64,000 bases of DNA from Selenomonas sp963544755 (lineage in GTDB: Bacteria; Bacillota; Negativicutes; Selenomonadales; Selenomonadaceae): contig CAUUGH010000001.1 in the NCBI GenBank assembly GCA_963544755.1, positions 62,001-126,000 on the forward strand. The letters run 5' to 3'. The notes under the pieces were generated by a model. The model was not told the origin of the DNA, did no database searches, and saw nothing but the letters and a program-made list of their open reading frames with translations. Below, piece by piece: positions 50,869 through 58,987 of this stretch. Positions within the stretch are counted from its first letter, which is position 1. Every line of letters starts with the position of its first letter. Both the position numbers and the translations under genes were made by a program.

Positions 50869-51525
50869 CTACAGCGTGCCAAAGAGACGGTCGCCGGCAT
50901 CGCCTAGACCGGGGACGATGTAGCCACGCTCATTTAAGTAGTCATCAACGGCTGCGACATAGATCGGTACATCAGGATGTGCTTCGTTTACGGCACGCAC
51001 GCCTACAGGGGCGCAAACAAGACAAAGCAAGATGATATTTCTCGCGCCTTTGTCCTTTAAAAGACTAAGCGCAGTAACGGAGCTGCCGCCGGTGGCGAGC
51101 ATGGGATCGGCGACGATGATCGTACGATCACCAAGATCGTTTGGCAGCTTACAATAGTATTCAACAGGCTGCATCGTGTCGGGATCGCGGTAAAGCCCGA
51201 TGTGACCGATACGCACCGCCGGCATGAGTTTTTGAATACCGCCGAGCATACCAAGCCCTGCACGCAAAATGGGAATCAAGGCGATCTTTTTGCCCGAAAG
51301 CCGCTTGACGCGGCAAGGCGCGACGGGTGTTTCGATCATAACTTCTTCCAGGGGCAGATCGCGCGTGATTTCATATGCCATGAGCATGGCAATTTCTTCT
51401 AAAAGCTCTCTAAAGTCTTTAGCTCCCGTATCTTTTTGACGCATGAGAGTCAATTTGTGCTGTACTAGCGGATGATCAACAATATTGACGCTTAGATCTT
51501 CAGTTCGTACACATTCCATATACAT
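50869..51525 (-). CDS. upp: Uracil phosphoribosyltransferase (218 aa)
   Basis: Converts uracil and PRPP to UMP. Motifs: HPLVQHKLTLMRQKDTGAKDFR, ILRAGLGMLGGIQKLMP, the PRPP loop IIVADPMLATGGSSVTAL and the uracil-binding IVPGLGDAGDRLFGT. The length is a little over the usual 209 aa because of an N-terminal extension (MYMECVRTED). It is 9 bp downstream of glyA, a frequent pairing in Firmicutes. Confidence 0.96.
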   Translation of the reverse strand: MYMECVRTEDLSVNIVDHPLVQHKLTLMRQKDTGAKDFRELLEEIAMLMAYEITRDLPLEEVMIETPVAPCRVKRLSGKKIALIPILRAGLGMLGGIQKLMPAVRIGHIGLYRDPDTMQPVEYYCKLPNDLGDRTIIVADPMLATGGSSVTALSLLKDKGARNIILLCLVCAPVGVRAVNEAHPDVPIYVAAVDDYLNERGYIVPGLGDAGDRLFGTL

Positions 51526-51534
51526 CGCTGCACC

Positions 51535-52782
51535 TCATTGATAAAGGGGATATTTTTGGCAGAGAATATCGACGCGCTTTTTTGCTTCTTCTTGCGCGGC
51601 TTTATCTTGCGGTCGGTCAAGCGCGAGCGCGATGATAAAGCCGACTTCTTTCATGTCTGCTTCTTTAAAGCCGCGTGTCGTGAGCGCCGGCGAGCCTAGG
51701 CGGATGCCGCTTGTGACAAAAGGCGACAGCGGCTCAAAGGGGATCGTATTGCGATTTGCTGTGATGCCGATAGAGTCAAGAATGGTCTGCGCTTCTTTAC
51801 CCGTAAGATCCTTATTTTTCAAATCAACCAGCATCAGGTGGTTATCAGTGCCGCCCGAAACGATGCGAAAGCCTTTTTCCTGCAAGGTCTGCGCGAGGGT
51901 CTTGGCGTTTTTAACGACGCTAGCGGCATATTCTTTAAAAGAAGGCTGCAGCGCTTCTTTTAAGCAGACGGCTTTGGCAGCGATAACGTGCATCAAAGGA
52001 CCGCCCTGGATGCCGGGGAAGATCGCTTTATTAAACTGTGCGCCAAAGTCGGCATCTTTCGTAAGAATCATACCACCTCTAGGCCCTCTAAGCGTCTTAT
52101 GCGTCGTTGTAGTCACGACATCGGCCCACGGCAGCGGGCTTGGATGTACGCCGCCGGCGACTAAGCCCGCTATGTGCGCCATATCGACCATGAGATAAGC
52201 ACCGACAGCCTTGGCGATGGCAGAAAGCCGCTCAAAGTCAATGATACGAGCATAAGCAGAGGCGCCTGCGACAATAAGCTTTGGCGAGACTTCACGGGCT
52301 TTTTTAGAAAGTGCGTCATAGTCAATGCGCTCCGTTTCTTTTTCAACACCATAAGAAACGGAGCGGTAATATTTGCCCGACATATTGACAGCGCTGCCGT
52401 GCGTTAAGTGACCGCCGTCTGTAAGATTCATACCCATGAAGGTATCGTCAGGCGAAAGCAGCGAGAAAAATACTGCCATGTTTGCCTGTGCGCCGGAATG
52501 TGGCTGCACGTTGGCATAAGCGGCGCCGAAAAGCTCCTTAGCGCGCTCAATGGCAAGCGTTTCAACGACATCGACACATTCGCAGCCGCCGTAGTAGCGT
52601 TTGCCGGGATAGCCTTCGGCATATTTATTCGTAAGAACGCTTCCCTGCGCCTCTAAGACGGCATGGCTGACGATATTTTCCGAAGCGATGAGTTCGAGCT
52701 TTTGGCGTTGGCGCAAAAGTTCGCCGTCAAGCGCTTGGGAAATTTTTATATCTGTTGTTTTTAAGGCGTCCATCAATGACAT
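51535..52782 (-). CDS. glyA: Serine hydroxymethyltransferase (415 aa)
   Basis: PLP enzyme interconverting serine and glycine with tetrahydrofolate. Motifs: QRQKLELIASENIVSHAVLE, NKYAEGYPGKRYYGGCE, VDMAHIAGLVAGGVHPSP and the PLP-lysine sequence VVTTTTHKTLRGPRGGMI. The ATG at 52782 follows GGGAGGG at 7 bp and gives the normal MSLMDALKTTD start. First gene of glyA-upp-secG. Confidence 0.96.
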   Translation of the reverse strand: MSLMDALKTTDIKISQALDGELLRQRQKLELIASENIVSHAVLEAQGSVLTNKYAEGYPGKRYYGGCECVDVVETLAIERAKELFGAAYANVQPHSGAQANMAVFFSLLSPDDTFMGMNLTDGGHLTHGSAVNMSGKYYRSVSYGVEKETERIDYDALSKKAREVSPKLIVAGASAYARIIDFERLSAIAKAVGAYLMVDMAHIAGLVAGGVHPSPLPWADVVTTTTHKTLRGPRGGMILTKDADFGAQFNKAIFPGIQGGPLMHVIAAKAVCLKEALQPSFKEYAASVVKNAKTLAQTLQEKGFRIVSGGTDNHLMLVDLKNKDLTGKEAQTILDSIGITANRNTIPFEPLSPFVTSGIRLGSPALTTRGFKEADMKEVGFIIALALDRPQDKAAQEEAKKRVDILCQKYPLYQ

Positions 52783-52999
52783 ACCAATTCCCTCCCGGAT
52801 CGTCAAAACTTCCATAAAGTCAATACAAAAGTAAACATCTAATTTATTGTACTATGAAACCTCAAGAAGTCAAGCCCGAAGGGCTAAGACTGATGGGCAG
52901 ACTTCATGCAAGGAAGGTATGCGTGAAAAATTTGCTGCATCTTGCTATAATATTGTTAAGAAGAGTTTTTATTTGTTCTATAAAGAAAGGAAAGCGGCT

Positions 53000-53893
53000 G
53001 TGGAAAAAATCAGCGTGCTAAAAGAAAAATGTATCAAGAGCTATATGCAGCCGCCGTGCCGTGCGTGTGAAAATATTTGCCCAGTCGGCGCCTTTCGTTG
53101 GGGCGCACCGACAGCAGCCTGTCTTGATTGTGGCCTTTGTAGCAGCGTCTGTCCTACAGGAGCTATAAAAACGCGGCTTGATTACGAAAAAAAGCTAACG
53201 GCGGCAACTAAGGCTTCCAGCGTGCATCTTGCCTGCGTAAAATGTCAGCCGACGTATGATTTACCTTGCCTTGGCTTTATTACGCGCCACATCCTCTTTG
53301 CGCTTGCAGCAAAAAAGCAAGTAAGACTTGACATATACGCTTGTCGCACTTGTCTTTCAGCTGTATATATACATCTTTGCCGCGAAGCCGGCATAGCTAA
53401 TGACGCTCTTAAAGAAAGCGGACGCGCGACTATTAAAGTAAACGATACGGCACCTGCCGAACGAAAATATAGCCGCCGCGACTTTTTTCGCCACATTCTT
53501 GCCGGTGCAAGAGAAAAATTCGGGCAAAATGATGCAAAAGTAACGCCGCAGCATATTTTTGACAAATTGCAGCAAACGAGCCAAAAAGCGTGCGAAAAAA
53601 CAAGTTTTGCAGCCTTTAACGCCGCTTCTTGGGCTTTTAACTGCGACGCTTCTATCGCCGCCTTTCATGGCGATCTGGCACTTTACAGCGGATGTAGCGC
53701 CTGCGGCTTTTGCGTGCGTCTTTGCCCACAAGGAGCCTTACAGGAAAAGCACTCTAAAGATGACTTCTTGCTGACGTTTACGCCACAGCTTTGCACCGCC
53801 TGCGGTCTTTGCGTCGCTCGCTGCCCGAAAAATGCGCTGCGCCTTAACGCTTCGCCTAGTGCTAAAAGCTGGCGGCTTAAAAAAGTGCATTAG
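53000..53893 (+). CDS. Polyferredoxin-like 4Fe-4S protein (297 aa), GTG start
   Basis: Cys-rich clusters occur at both ends: CRACENICPVG and CLDCGLCSSVCPTG (about 20-55), then CSACGFCVRLCPQG and CTACGLCVARCPKN near the C-terminus, so three or four [4Fe-4S] centres. The middle has HLACVKCQPTYDLPC and a region ACRTCLSAVYIHLC, also Cys-rich and unassigned. It may be an electron carrier or an assembly factor for a redox enzyme; no partner lies adjacent. The GTG at 53000 has AAAGGA 9 bp upstream and is preferred over the long frame from 52847. Function unknown. Confidence 0.82.
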   Translation: MEKISVLKEKCIKSYMQPPCRACENICPVGAFRWGAPTAACLDCGLCSSVCPTGAIKTRLDYEKKLTAATKASSVHLACVKCQPTYDLPCLGFITRHILFALAAKKQVRLDIYACRTCLSAVYIHLCREAGIANDALKESGRATIKVNDTAPAERKYSRRDFFRHILAGAREKFGQNDAKVTPQHIFDKLQQTSQKACEKTSFAAFNAASWAFNCDASIAAFHGDLALYSGCSACGFCVRLCPQGALQEKHSKDDFLLTFTPQLCTACGLCVARCPKNALRLNASPSAKSWRLKKVH

Positions 53894-53912
53894 TTTTGAT
53901 ATAAAGCTAAAA

Positions 53913-53930
53913 TTTAGGGAAACACTGATG
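53913..53930. repeat. Single end of the dispersed repeat, copy E
   Basis: TTTAGGGAAACACTGATG resembles the repeat ends (TTAAGGAACACTGATAAA), but no second end is found nearby; a remnant. Confidence 0.35.
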
Positions 53931-53942
53931 CCACAATGCCCC

Positions 53943-53971
53943 TTCCCAAAACTTTAATGATCTGCTATAAT
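53943..53971 (+). promoter_or_regulatory. Promoter of the ArsB/NhaD-type transporter
   Basis: TTCCCA (53943-53948), a 17-bp spacer and TATAAT (53966-53971). Transcription would begin about 165 nt before the coding start. Confidence 0.55.
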
Positions 53972-53975
53972 AGCC

Positions 53976-54142
53976 GCAGAAGAATCAGGCGAAATCTAGG
54001 CGGAGTCTGCCAAACGGATGGCTCCGTCTGTTTTTCGGTAGGCTGTTTGTCGCTTTCTTGCCTTTCCAGCTTGACTAGAAAGGGCAATCAGCAGGGTGTA
54101 GAGGCTGTTTTACAGACAGTCAAGAGTTTCAAGGAGGTTTTT
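53976..54142 (+). promoter_or_regulatory. Structured 5' leader of the transporter gene, candidate riboswitch or attenuator
   Basis: Within about 165 nt there are two hairpins. CGGA (54001-54004) pairs with TCCG (54023-54026), extended by TGCCA/TGGC, and is followed by a run of five T residues (terminator-like). A second stem, TTGCCTTTC (54058-54066) with GAAAGGGCAA (54078-54087), lies before AAGGAGG. A terminator between promoter and gene implies regulated read-through. I cannot match it to a known riboswitch class. Confidence 0.45.
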
Positions 54143-55423
54143 ATGGGACAAGAAGCAATAGCTGGTATTATCTTCGTTTTGATGTATGCGGTGATCGTCT
54201 CTGAGAAAATTCACCGCACGATCATCGCGATGATCGGCGCCATACTCATGATCGTAACAGGCATCATGACACAAGAAACCGCCATTCACCATGTCGATTT
54301 TAATACACTCGGTCTTTTGATCGGCATGATGATCATTGTCGCTATCACCAGTAAAACGGGACTTTTTAACTTCATCGCCGTCTGGGCGGCAAAACGGGCA
54401 AAGGCAGATCCCGTAAATCTCTTAATCTATCTTTCGATAATCACGGCGGTCTGCTCGGCATTTTTAGACAACGTGACGACGGTTCTTTTGATGGTGCCGG
54501 TCACGTTTAGCATCACGACGAAGCTGCACGTCGATGTCATGCCGTATCTCTTAGCGCAAGTCATAGCGTCAAACGTCGGCGGCACAGCAACTTTGATCGG
54601 CGATCCGCCAAACATCATGATCGGCAGTGCTGTCAAGGAACTGACATTTGCGGCATTCATTGAAAACCTTGCGATCATCTCGATCATTAACCTCATCTTG
54701 GTCACGGCGATCTTCGTCTTTCTTTACAGAAAACATCTGACAACGAAGCCGGAGCTTAAAGCTCTCGTGATGCAAGAAAACGAGCATGAAGAGCTTAAAG
54801 ATATTCCGCTTCTAAAAAAATGCCTCTTTGTACTCGGGCTTGTCATATTGATGTTCTTCCTGCACTCTTTGACAGGTCTTGAATCATCGCTTATTGCTAT
54901 CGCAGGGGCCTTCTTGCTGCTTCTTTTAGTCGGCAAAGAAGAATTTGTCGAACACGCCATGCACGGTGTCGAGTGGCCGACGATCTTTTTTTTCATCGGT
55001 CTATTTATCGCTGTCGGCGGTCTTGTAGAAACCGGTGTCATTCGCGATCTTGCCGTACAAGGCGTACACCTTACGGGCGGCGATGTAACTAAGACCTCTA
55101 TGCTGGTTCTTTGGATGAGCGCTATCGTGTCGGCGTTTTTAGACAATATTCCTTTCGTCGCGACGATGATTCCGCTCATTCAAGACATGGGAACGATGGG
55201 CGTTTCTAATTTAGAGCCTGTCTGGTGGAGCCTTGCGCTTGGTGCCTGCCTTGGCGGCAACGGCACGATCATAGGCGCGTCGGCAAATGTCATTGTCGCC
55301 GGCATGGCGGCAGAAAGGGGCGTTCCCATGACGTTCATGCGCTTTATGGCGATAGGCTTTCCGCTGATGATCCTGACGATCATTACCTCGACGGTTTACG
55401 TTTACTTACGCTATCTCATGTGA
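54143..55423 (+). CDS. ArsB/NhaD family ion transporter (426 aa)
   Basis: Eleven or twelve hydrophobic segments with the repeated family blocks SAFLDNVTTVLLMVPVTFSI, ASNVGGTATLIGDPPNIMIG and, in the second half, SAFLDNIPFVATMIPLI and LGACLGGNGTIIGASANVIV. ArsB/NhaD/citrate-type transporters move anions or exchange Na+ for H+. The DPPN motif is typical. The ATG at 54143 follows AAGGAGG; a longer frame starting at 53936 runs through the leader and is rejected. The substrate is unknown; a sodium or acid-stress role would fit the leader. A terminator follows. Confidence 0.88.
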   Translation: MGQEAIAGIIFVLMYAVIVSEKIHRTIIAMIGAILMIVTGIMTQETAIHHVDFNTLGLLIGMMIIVAITSKTGLFNFIAVWAAKRAKADPVNLLIYLSIITAVCSAFLDNVTTVLLMVPVTFSITTKLHVDVMPYLLAQVIASNVGGTATLIGDPPNIMIGSAVKELTFAAFIENLAIISIINLILVTAIFVFLYRKHLTTKPELKALVMQENEHEELKDIPLLKKCLFVLGLVILMFFLHSLTGLESSLIAIAGAFLLLLLVGKEEFVEHAMHGVEWPTIFFFIGLFIAVGGLVETGVIRDLAVQGVHLTGGDVTKTSMLVLWMSAIVSAFLDNIPFVATMIPLIQDMGTMGVSNLEPVWWSLALGACLGGNGTIIGASANVIVAGMAAERGVPMTFMRFMAIGFPLMILTIITSTVYVYLRYLM

Positions 55424-55430
55424 TATTTTT

Positions 55431-55462
55431 ACCTCCCTTGCTTTCAAGGGAGGTTTTCTTTT
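55431..55462 (+). terminator. Rho-independent terminator of the transporter gene
   Basis: The stem ACCTCCCTTG/CAAGGGAGGT followed by a T-rich stretch, 8 bp after the stop. Confidence 0.88.
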
Positions 55463-55553
55463 TGAAAAATGACCTTCGTCGGGCAGGATTTAGCTTGCGC
55501 GACTCGAAAAAAAGCAACCGTAAGAAAAATTTGCAAAAGCGAGGTCAATCTTT

Positions 55554-56243
55554 ATGACAATGCGCGTGTGCGATCTGCCAAGCGATGAGCGACCGCGTGA
55601 AAAGCTTTTAGCGACAGGCGCGGCAAGCCTTTCTGACATAGAGTTGTTAGCTGTCTTATTACGCACGGGTGTAAAAGACAGCTCGGCTCTTTATGTTGCC
55701 GAAAAGCTGCTTTCGCTTTATAAAGAGCGCGGACTATCTGCCATCACGCAAATGAGTGTAAGAGAGCTTTCTTCTATCAAGGGCGTAGGCGCAGCAAAAG
55801 CTGCGACGATCTTAGCTGCCGTAGAGCTTGGCGCAAGACTTGCTAAAAGGGCGGCGAAAAAGAAAAAGATTCTAAAAACGCCAAAAGATGCTGCAAGCTA
55901 TGTTATGCCGCATTTTCGGTTTGAGCAGCAAGAGCATTTTGCCGTGCTGCTTTTGGACTTAAAATACCACATCCTTTGCTTAAAGACGATTTTTATAGGT
56001 ACACTGACAACTTCCATGGCGTATCCGCGTGAAATTTTTCAAGAAGCGATCGAGCGTGCGGCGGCTTTTATCATCTTGGTTCACAACCATCCGTCAGGCG
56101 ATCCTTTGCCGAGCGAAGAAGATTTGCGCTTGACGCGCCGCATGGTTGAAGCAGGTAAAATCATGGACATACCTGTAATCGATCATATTATCGTTGCTTA
56201 TGATAAATTTATTTCCCTAAAAGAAGAAGGTATGATACAATAG
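55554..56243 (+). CDS. radC: RadC family JAB/MPN-domain protein (229 aa)
   Basis: The N-terminal helix-hairpin-helix region (LPSDERPREKLLATGAASLS, VRELSSIKGVGAAKA) precedes a JAB-type metalloprotease-like domain with the metal site HNHPSGDPLPSEED (residues about 178-191). It is called a DNA repair protein historically, but its function is not settled. Its position immediately before mreB is the usual Firmicutes order. Confidence 0.94.
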   Translation: MTMRVCDLPSDERPREKLLATGAASLSDIELLAVLLRTGVKDSSALYVAEKLLSLYKERGLSAITQMSVRELSSIKGVGAAKAATILAAVELGARLAKRAAKKKKILKTPKDAASYVMPHFRFEQQEHFAVLLLDLKYHILCLKTIFIGTLTTSMAYPREIFQEAIERAAAFIILVHNHPSGDPLPSEEDLRLTRRMVEAGKIMDIPVIDHIIVAYDKFISLKEEGMIQ

Positions 56244-56289
56244 GTTCTGGATTTTTAAGAAAGCACGAGGAAGGGAGATTTATTTCAGT

Positions 56290-57330
56290 ATGTGGAGTCT
56301 TTTTGGTGGCTTGTCACGTGATATGGGCATCGACCTTGGAACCGCGAATACATTAGTACACGTAAAAGGCAGGGGTATCGTGCTAAGTGAGCCGTCTGTC
56401 GTAGCAATAAAGAGTGAAAACGGCGAGGTCTTAGCGGTCGGCGAGGACGCAAAGCGCATGATAGGCAGGACTCCTGGAAATATCATCGCTATAAGACCGA
56501 TGAAAGACGGCGTAATTGCTGATTTTGATGTGACACAGGCGATGCTTCGATATTTCATCAGAAAGTCAATGAATACGAAGTCTTTCGTGCGTCCGCGCGT
56601 TGTTGTCGGCGTGCCGTCGGGCGTTACCGAAGTGGAAAAACGCGCCGTCATTGATGCAGCGCAGCAGGCCGGCGCAAGAGAAGCCTACCTCATCGAAGAG
56701 CCGATGGCGGCAGCGATTGGAGCGGGGCTGCCGGTAGAAGAGGCAACGGGCAGCATGGTCGTCGATATTGGCGGCGGCACGACGGAGATTGCGGTCATCT
56801 CGCTCGGCGGCATTGTCACGAGCCGCTCTATTCGTATCGGCGGCGACGAGATGGATTCTGCCATTGTGCAGTATATCAAGCGACAGTATAATCTTATGAT
56901 CGGCGAACGTACGGCTGAAGAGATCAAGATAACAGTTGGCTCTGCCATCGTCACGCCGGATGTTGATCGAAACATGGACATCCGTGGGCGCGATCTTGTA
57001 AGCGGCTTACCAAAGACGCTTTCGATTCGTGCTAGTGAGATTCGTGATGCCTTAAATGAGCCGATCTATAAGATCGTTGACGCCGTAAAGAGTACGCTTG
57101 AAAAAACGCCGCCGGAGCTTGCTGCCGATGTCATGGATCATGGCATCATGATGACGGGCGGCGGTGCGCTTTTACAAAATCTTGATAAGCTTTTGAGCCA
57201 TGAAACGGGTATGCCTGTCCTCATCGCTGAAGATCCTTTATCTTGTGTGGGCGAAGGGACAGGAAAGTCGCTTGAAAATATCGAGCTGTTAAAGCGCGTT
57301 GTGATGATTTCCAAGAAGTTGAGACAATGA
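56290..57330 (+). CDS. mreB: Rod shape-determining protein MreB (346 aa)
   Basis: Actin-like ATPase that organises lateral wall synthesis: DMGIDLGTANTLVHVKGRGI, VVGVPSGVTEVEKRAV, EEPMAAAIGAGLPV, SMVVDIGGGTTEIAVISLGG and MMTGGGALLQNLD. AAGGGAGA lies upstream, with longer than usual spacing to the ATG. It overlaps mreC by 4 bp (ATGA). The assignment is firm. Confidence 0.97.
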   Translation: MWSLFGGLSRDMGIDLGTANTLVHVKGRGIVLSEPSVVAIKSENGEVLAVGEDAKRMIGRTPGNIIAIRPMKDGVIADFDVTQAMLRYFIRKSMNTKSFVRPRVVVGVPSGVTEVEKRAVIDAAQQAGAREAYLIEEPMAAAIGAGLPVEEATGSMVVDIGGGTTEIAVISLGGIVTSRSIRIGGDEMDSAIVQYIKRQYNLMIGERTAEEIKITVGSAIVTPDVDRNMDIRGRDLVSGLPKTLSIRASEIRDALNEPIYKIVDAVKSTLEKTPPELAADVMDHGIMMTGGGALLQNLDKLLSHETGMPVLIAEDPLSCVGEGTGKSLENIELLKRVVMISKKLRQ

Positions 57331-58436
57331 GCCGCATACGAAGAGATGACCAAGACTCTAACAGCAAAGTCTGGCTGCTCTTTGTTTCGCTCGTCTTGGT
57401 TTTTTGCCTGGTTTTTTTTGCAGGAAAGGGAAAATTCCAATCGCCGTTTTTAAGCCGTGCTGTATTAACACTGCTGCGTCCCTTTCAAGTCGTGATGAAT
57501 TGGACAGGCGACAAGATACAGAGCTTTCGGACGGAATTTTGGGAAGTGTATTACGTCTACGACCAAAATCGGCTGCTGAAAAATGAGGTAGGGGTGCTGC
57601 GCGTGCAAAACCTCGCAGCAAACGAAGCGTTAGCAGAAAATGTGCGTCTTAAAGCACTTTTAGGTTACAAGCAGGAAAATACGCGCTTTGACCTCGTGGC
57701 GGCGCGTGTCATCGGGCGCGACTATGCAACGTGGTCATCTGTCATAGTTATAGATCGCGGTCAGACGAGCGGTGTGCGTGAAAATATGCCGGTCGTGACG
57801 GAAAAAGGGCTTGTGGGCATCGTGATAGAGGCAGCATCATATTCTTCAAAGGTATTGCTGATCTTAGATCCACGCGCTGCCGTCGGCACCTTAGTGCAGC
57901 GTCAAGCCTCGCGTGTCGCCGGCATCGTTGAAGGCGATCCTGCAAATCCGCTACACCCACGCATGAAAAATATCCCAAAGTCTGCCGATGTCATAGAAGA
58001 AGATGTCGTTGTAACATCGGGTTATGGCGGCGTATATCCTAAAGGCATCCTCGTCGGCACGGTAAAAGCATTGAAAAACGATGAAGGGGGGCTGTTAAAA
58101 TACGCCGTCTTAGAGCCGGCGGTAGACTTTCAGCGTTTAGAAGATGTCGCCGTCATTGTGGCAGTTCGCGAAACATCTGCCGAGCCGATTTTGCCGCCGC
58201 CGCAAACACCCGGCACAAATACCGATCCCTATGCTGAAAAAGAAGCCGCAGAACAAAAACAGCGCGAAGAAGAAGCCTTACAGCGAGCAGCCGAAGAAAG
58301 CCGCGTACAGTCTGCGCCGCCGCAAGCTGCGCCTGTTGCTCCTATTGCTGAAAAAACGCCGCCGGTGGCTGCGCCTGCGCCTGCGCCAAAAGAGACGCAG
58401 AGCCGAAAAGAGCCGCCAAAAGGTGCGCGGCCATGA
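57327..58436 (+). CDS. mreC: Rod shape-determining protein MreC with long Ala/Pro tail (369 aa)
   Basis: One N-terminal membrane helix (about 13-30), a coiled coil (DQNRLLKNEVGVLRVQNLAA) and the periplasmic beta domain with RVIGRDYATWSSVIVIDRGQ, GLVGIVIEAASYSSKVLLIL and SGYGGVYPKGILVGTV. After about residue 290 there is an 80-residue tail rich in Ala, Pro, Gln and Glu, longer than in most MreC proteins. It links MreB to the wall machinery. It overlaps mreB and mreD by 4 bp each. Confidence 0.94.
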   Translation: MSRIRRDDQDSNSKVWLLFVSLVLVFCLVFFAGKGKFQSPFLSRAVLTLLRPFQVVMNWTGDKIQSFRTEFWEVYYVYDQNRLLKNEVGVLRVQNLAANEALAENVRLKALLGYKQENTRFDLVAARVIGRDYATWSSVIVIDRGQTSGVRENMPVVTEKGLVGIVIEAASYSSKVLLILDPRAAVGTLVQRQASRVAGIVEGDPANPLHPRMKNIPKSADVIEEDVVVTSGYGGVYPKGILVGTVKALKNDEGGLLKYAVLEPAVDFQRLEDVAVIVAVRETSAEPILPPPQTPGTNTDPYAEKEAAEQKQREEEALQRAAEESRVQSAPPQAAPVAPIAEKTPPVAAPAPAPKETQSRKEPPKGARP

Positions 58437-58933
58437 TAAGCTATCGTAAAATTTTTCTTTGGATCGCGTTTTTGTGCTTTCTCTTTGTGCTGCAAACATC
58501 TTTTTTGCCGCACTTTTCGTTAAACGGCATCAGCGCCAATCTAATGCTGATTTTGACGGTTTCATGGGGGCTTCTCTACGGTACGCGTCGCGGTGCTTTC
58601 ATGGGCTTTATGGCAGGGATGCTCCAAGATCTAGCGACAGGTATGTTCTTTGGCATGGATATATTCTCTTTAACAATCATTGGCTATATCACAGGGGCGT
58701 TTTCTAGAAATGTATTTAAAGACCCTGTTTTTTTACCGGCGCTAGTTACGATATGGGCGAGTATTGCACATTACTTTTTTATACTCGTATTCATGCTGCT
58801 CCTTGGTCATCGCTTTAGTCTGTTTTACGTTGTCAAGACGTTTTTTTCGGTGCTTTTTTTAAACATACTTTTTTCCTATCCGATCTACCGTACAACAAGT
58901 TTCTTGCGTGCGCGGCTGAAAAAGAAGAACTAG
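58433..58933 (+). CDS. mreD: Rod shape-determining protein MreD (166 aa)
   Basis: Five hydrophobic segments with LQTSFLPHFSLNGISANLML near the start and GFMAGMLQDLATGMFFGMD, matching MreD. It forms the membrane part of the MreBCD elongation complex. The start overlaps mreC by 4 bp. A perfect palindrome follows the stop. Confidence 0.92.
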   Translation: MISYRKIFLWIAFLCFLFVLQTSFLPHFSLNGISANLMLILTVSWGLLYGTRRGAFMGFMAGMLQDLATGMFFGMDIFSLTIIGYITGAFSRNVFKDPVFLPALVTIWASIAHYFFILVFMLLLGHRFSLFYVVKTFFSVLFLNILFSYPIYRTTSFLRARLKKKN

Positions 58934-58934
58934 C

Positions 58935-58968
58935 GTCTTTAAGGCACCTTGCAAGGTGCCTTAAAGAC
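58935..58968. repeat. Perfect 34-bp palindrome between mreD and mrdA
   Basis: Each 17-bp arm (58935-58951 and 58952-58968) is the exact complement of the other, with no spacer. No T-run follows. It lies 20 bp before the PBP2 start codon and could form a cruciform or an RNA hairpin that spaces mrdA translation from mreD. Confidence 0.75.
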
Positions 58969-58987
58969 TGAATGGGGAGATCATCTT

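Noticed and set aside
51632..52198. 188-residue plus-strand ORF opposite glyA
   Set aside because: Antisense to the conserved PLP-binding region of serine hydroxymethyltransferase; no independent support.
53936..54142. N-terminal extension of the ArsB/NhaD transporter
   Set aside because: It would translate the structured leader, while AAGGAGG lies directly before the ATG at 54143.
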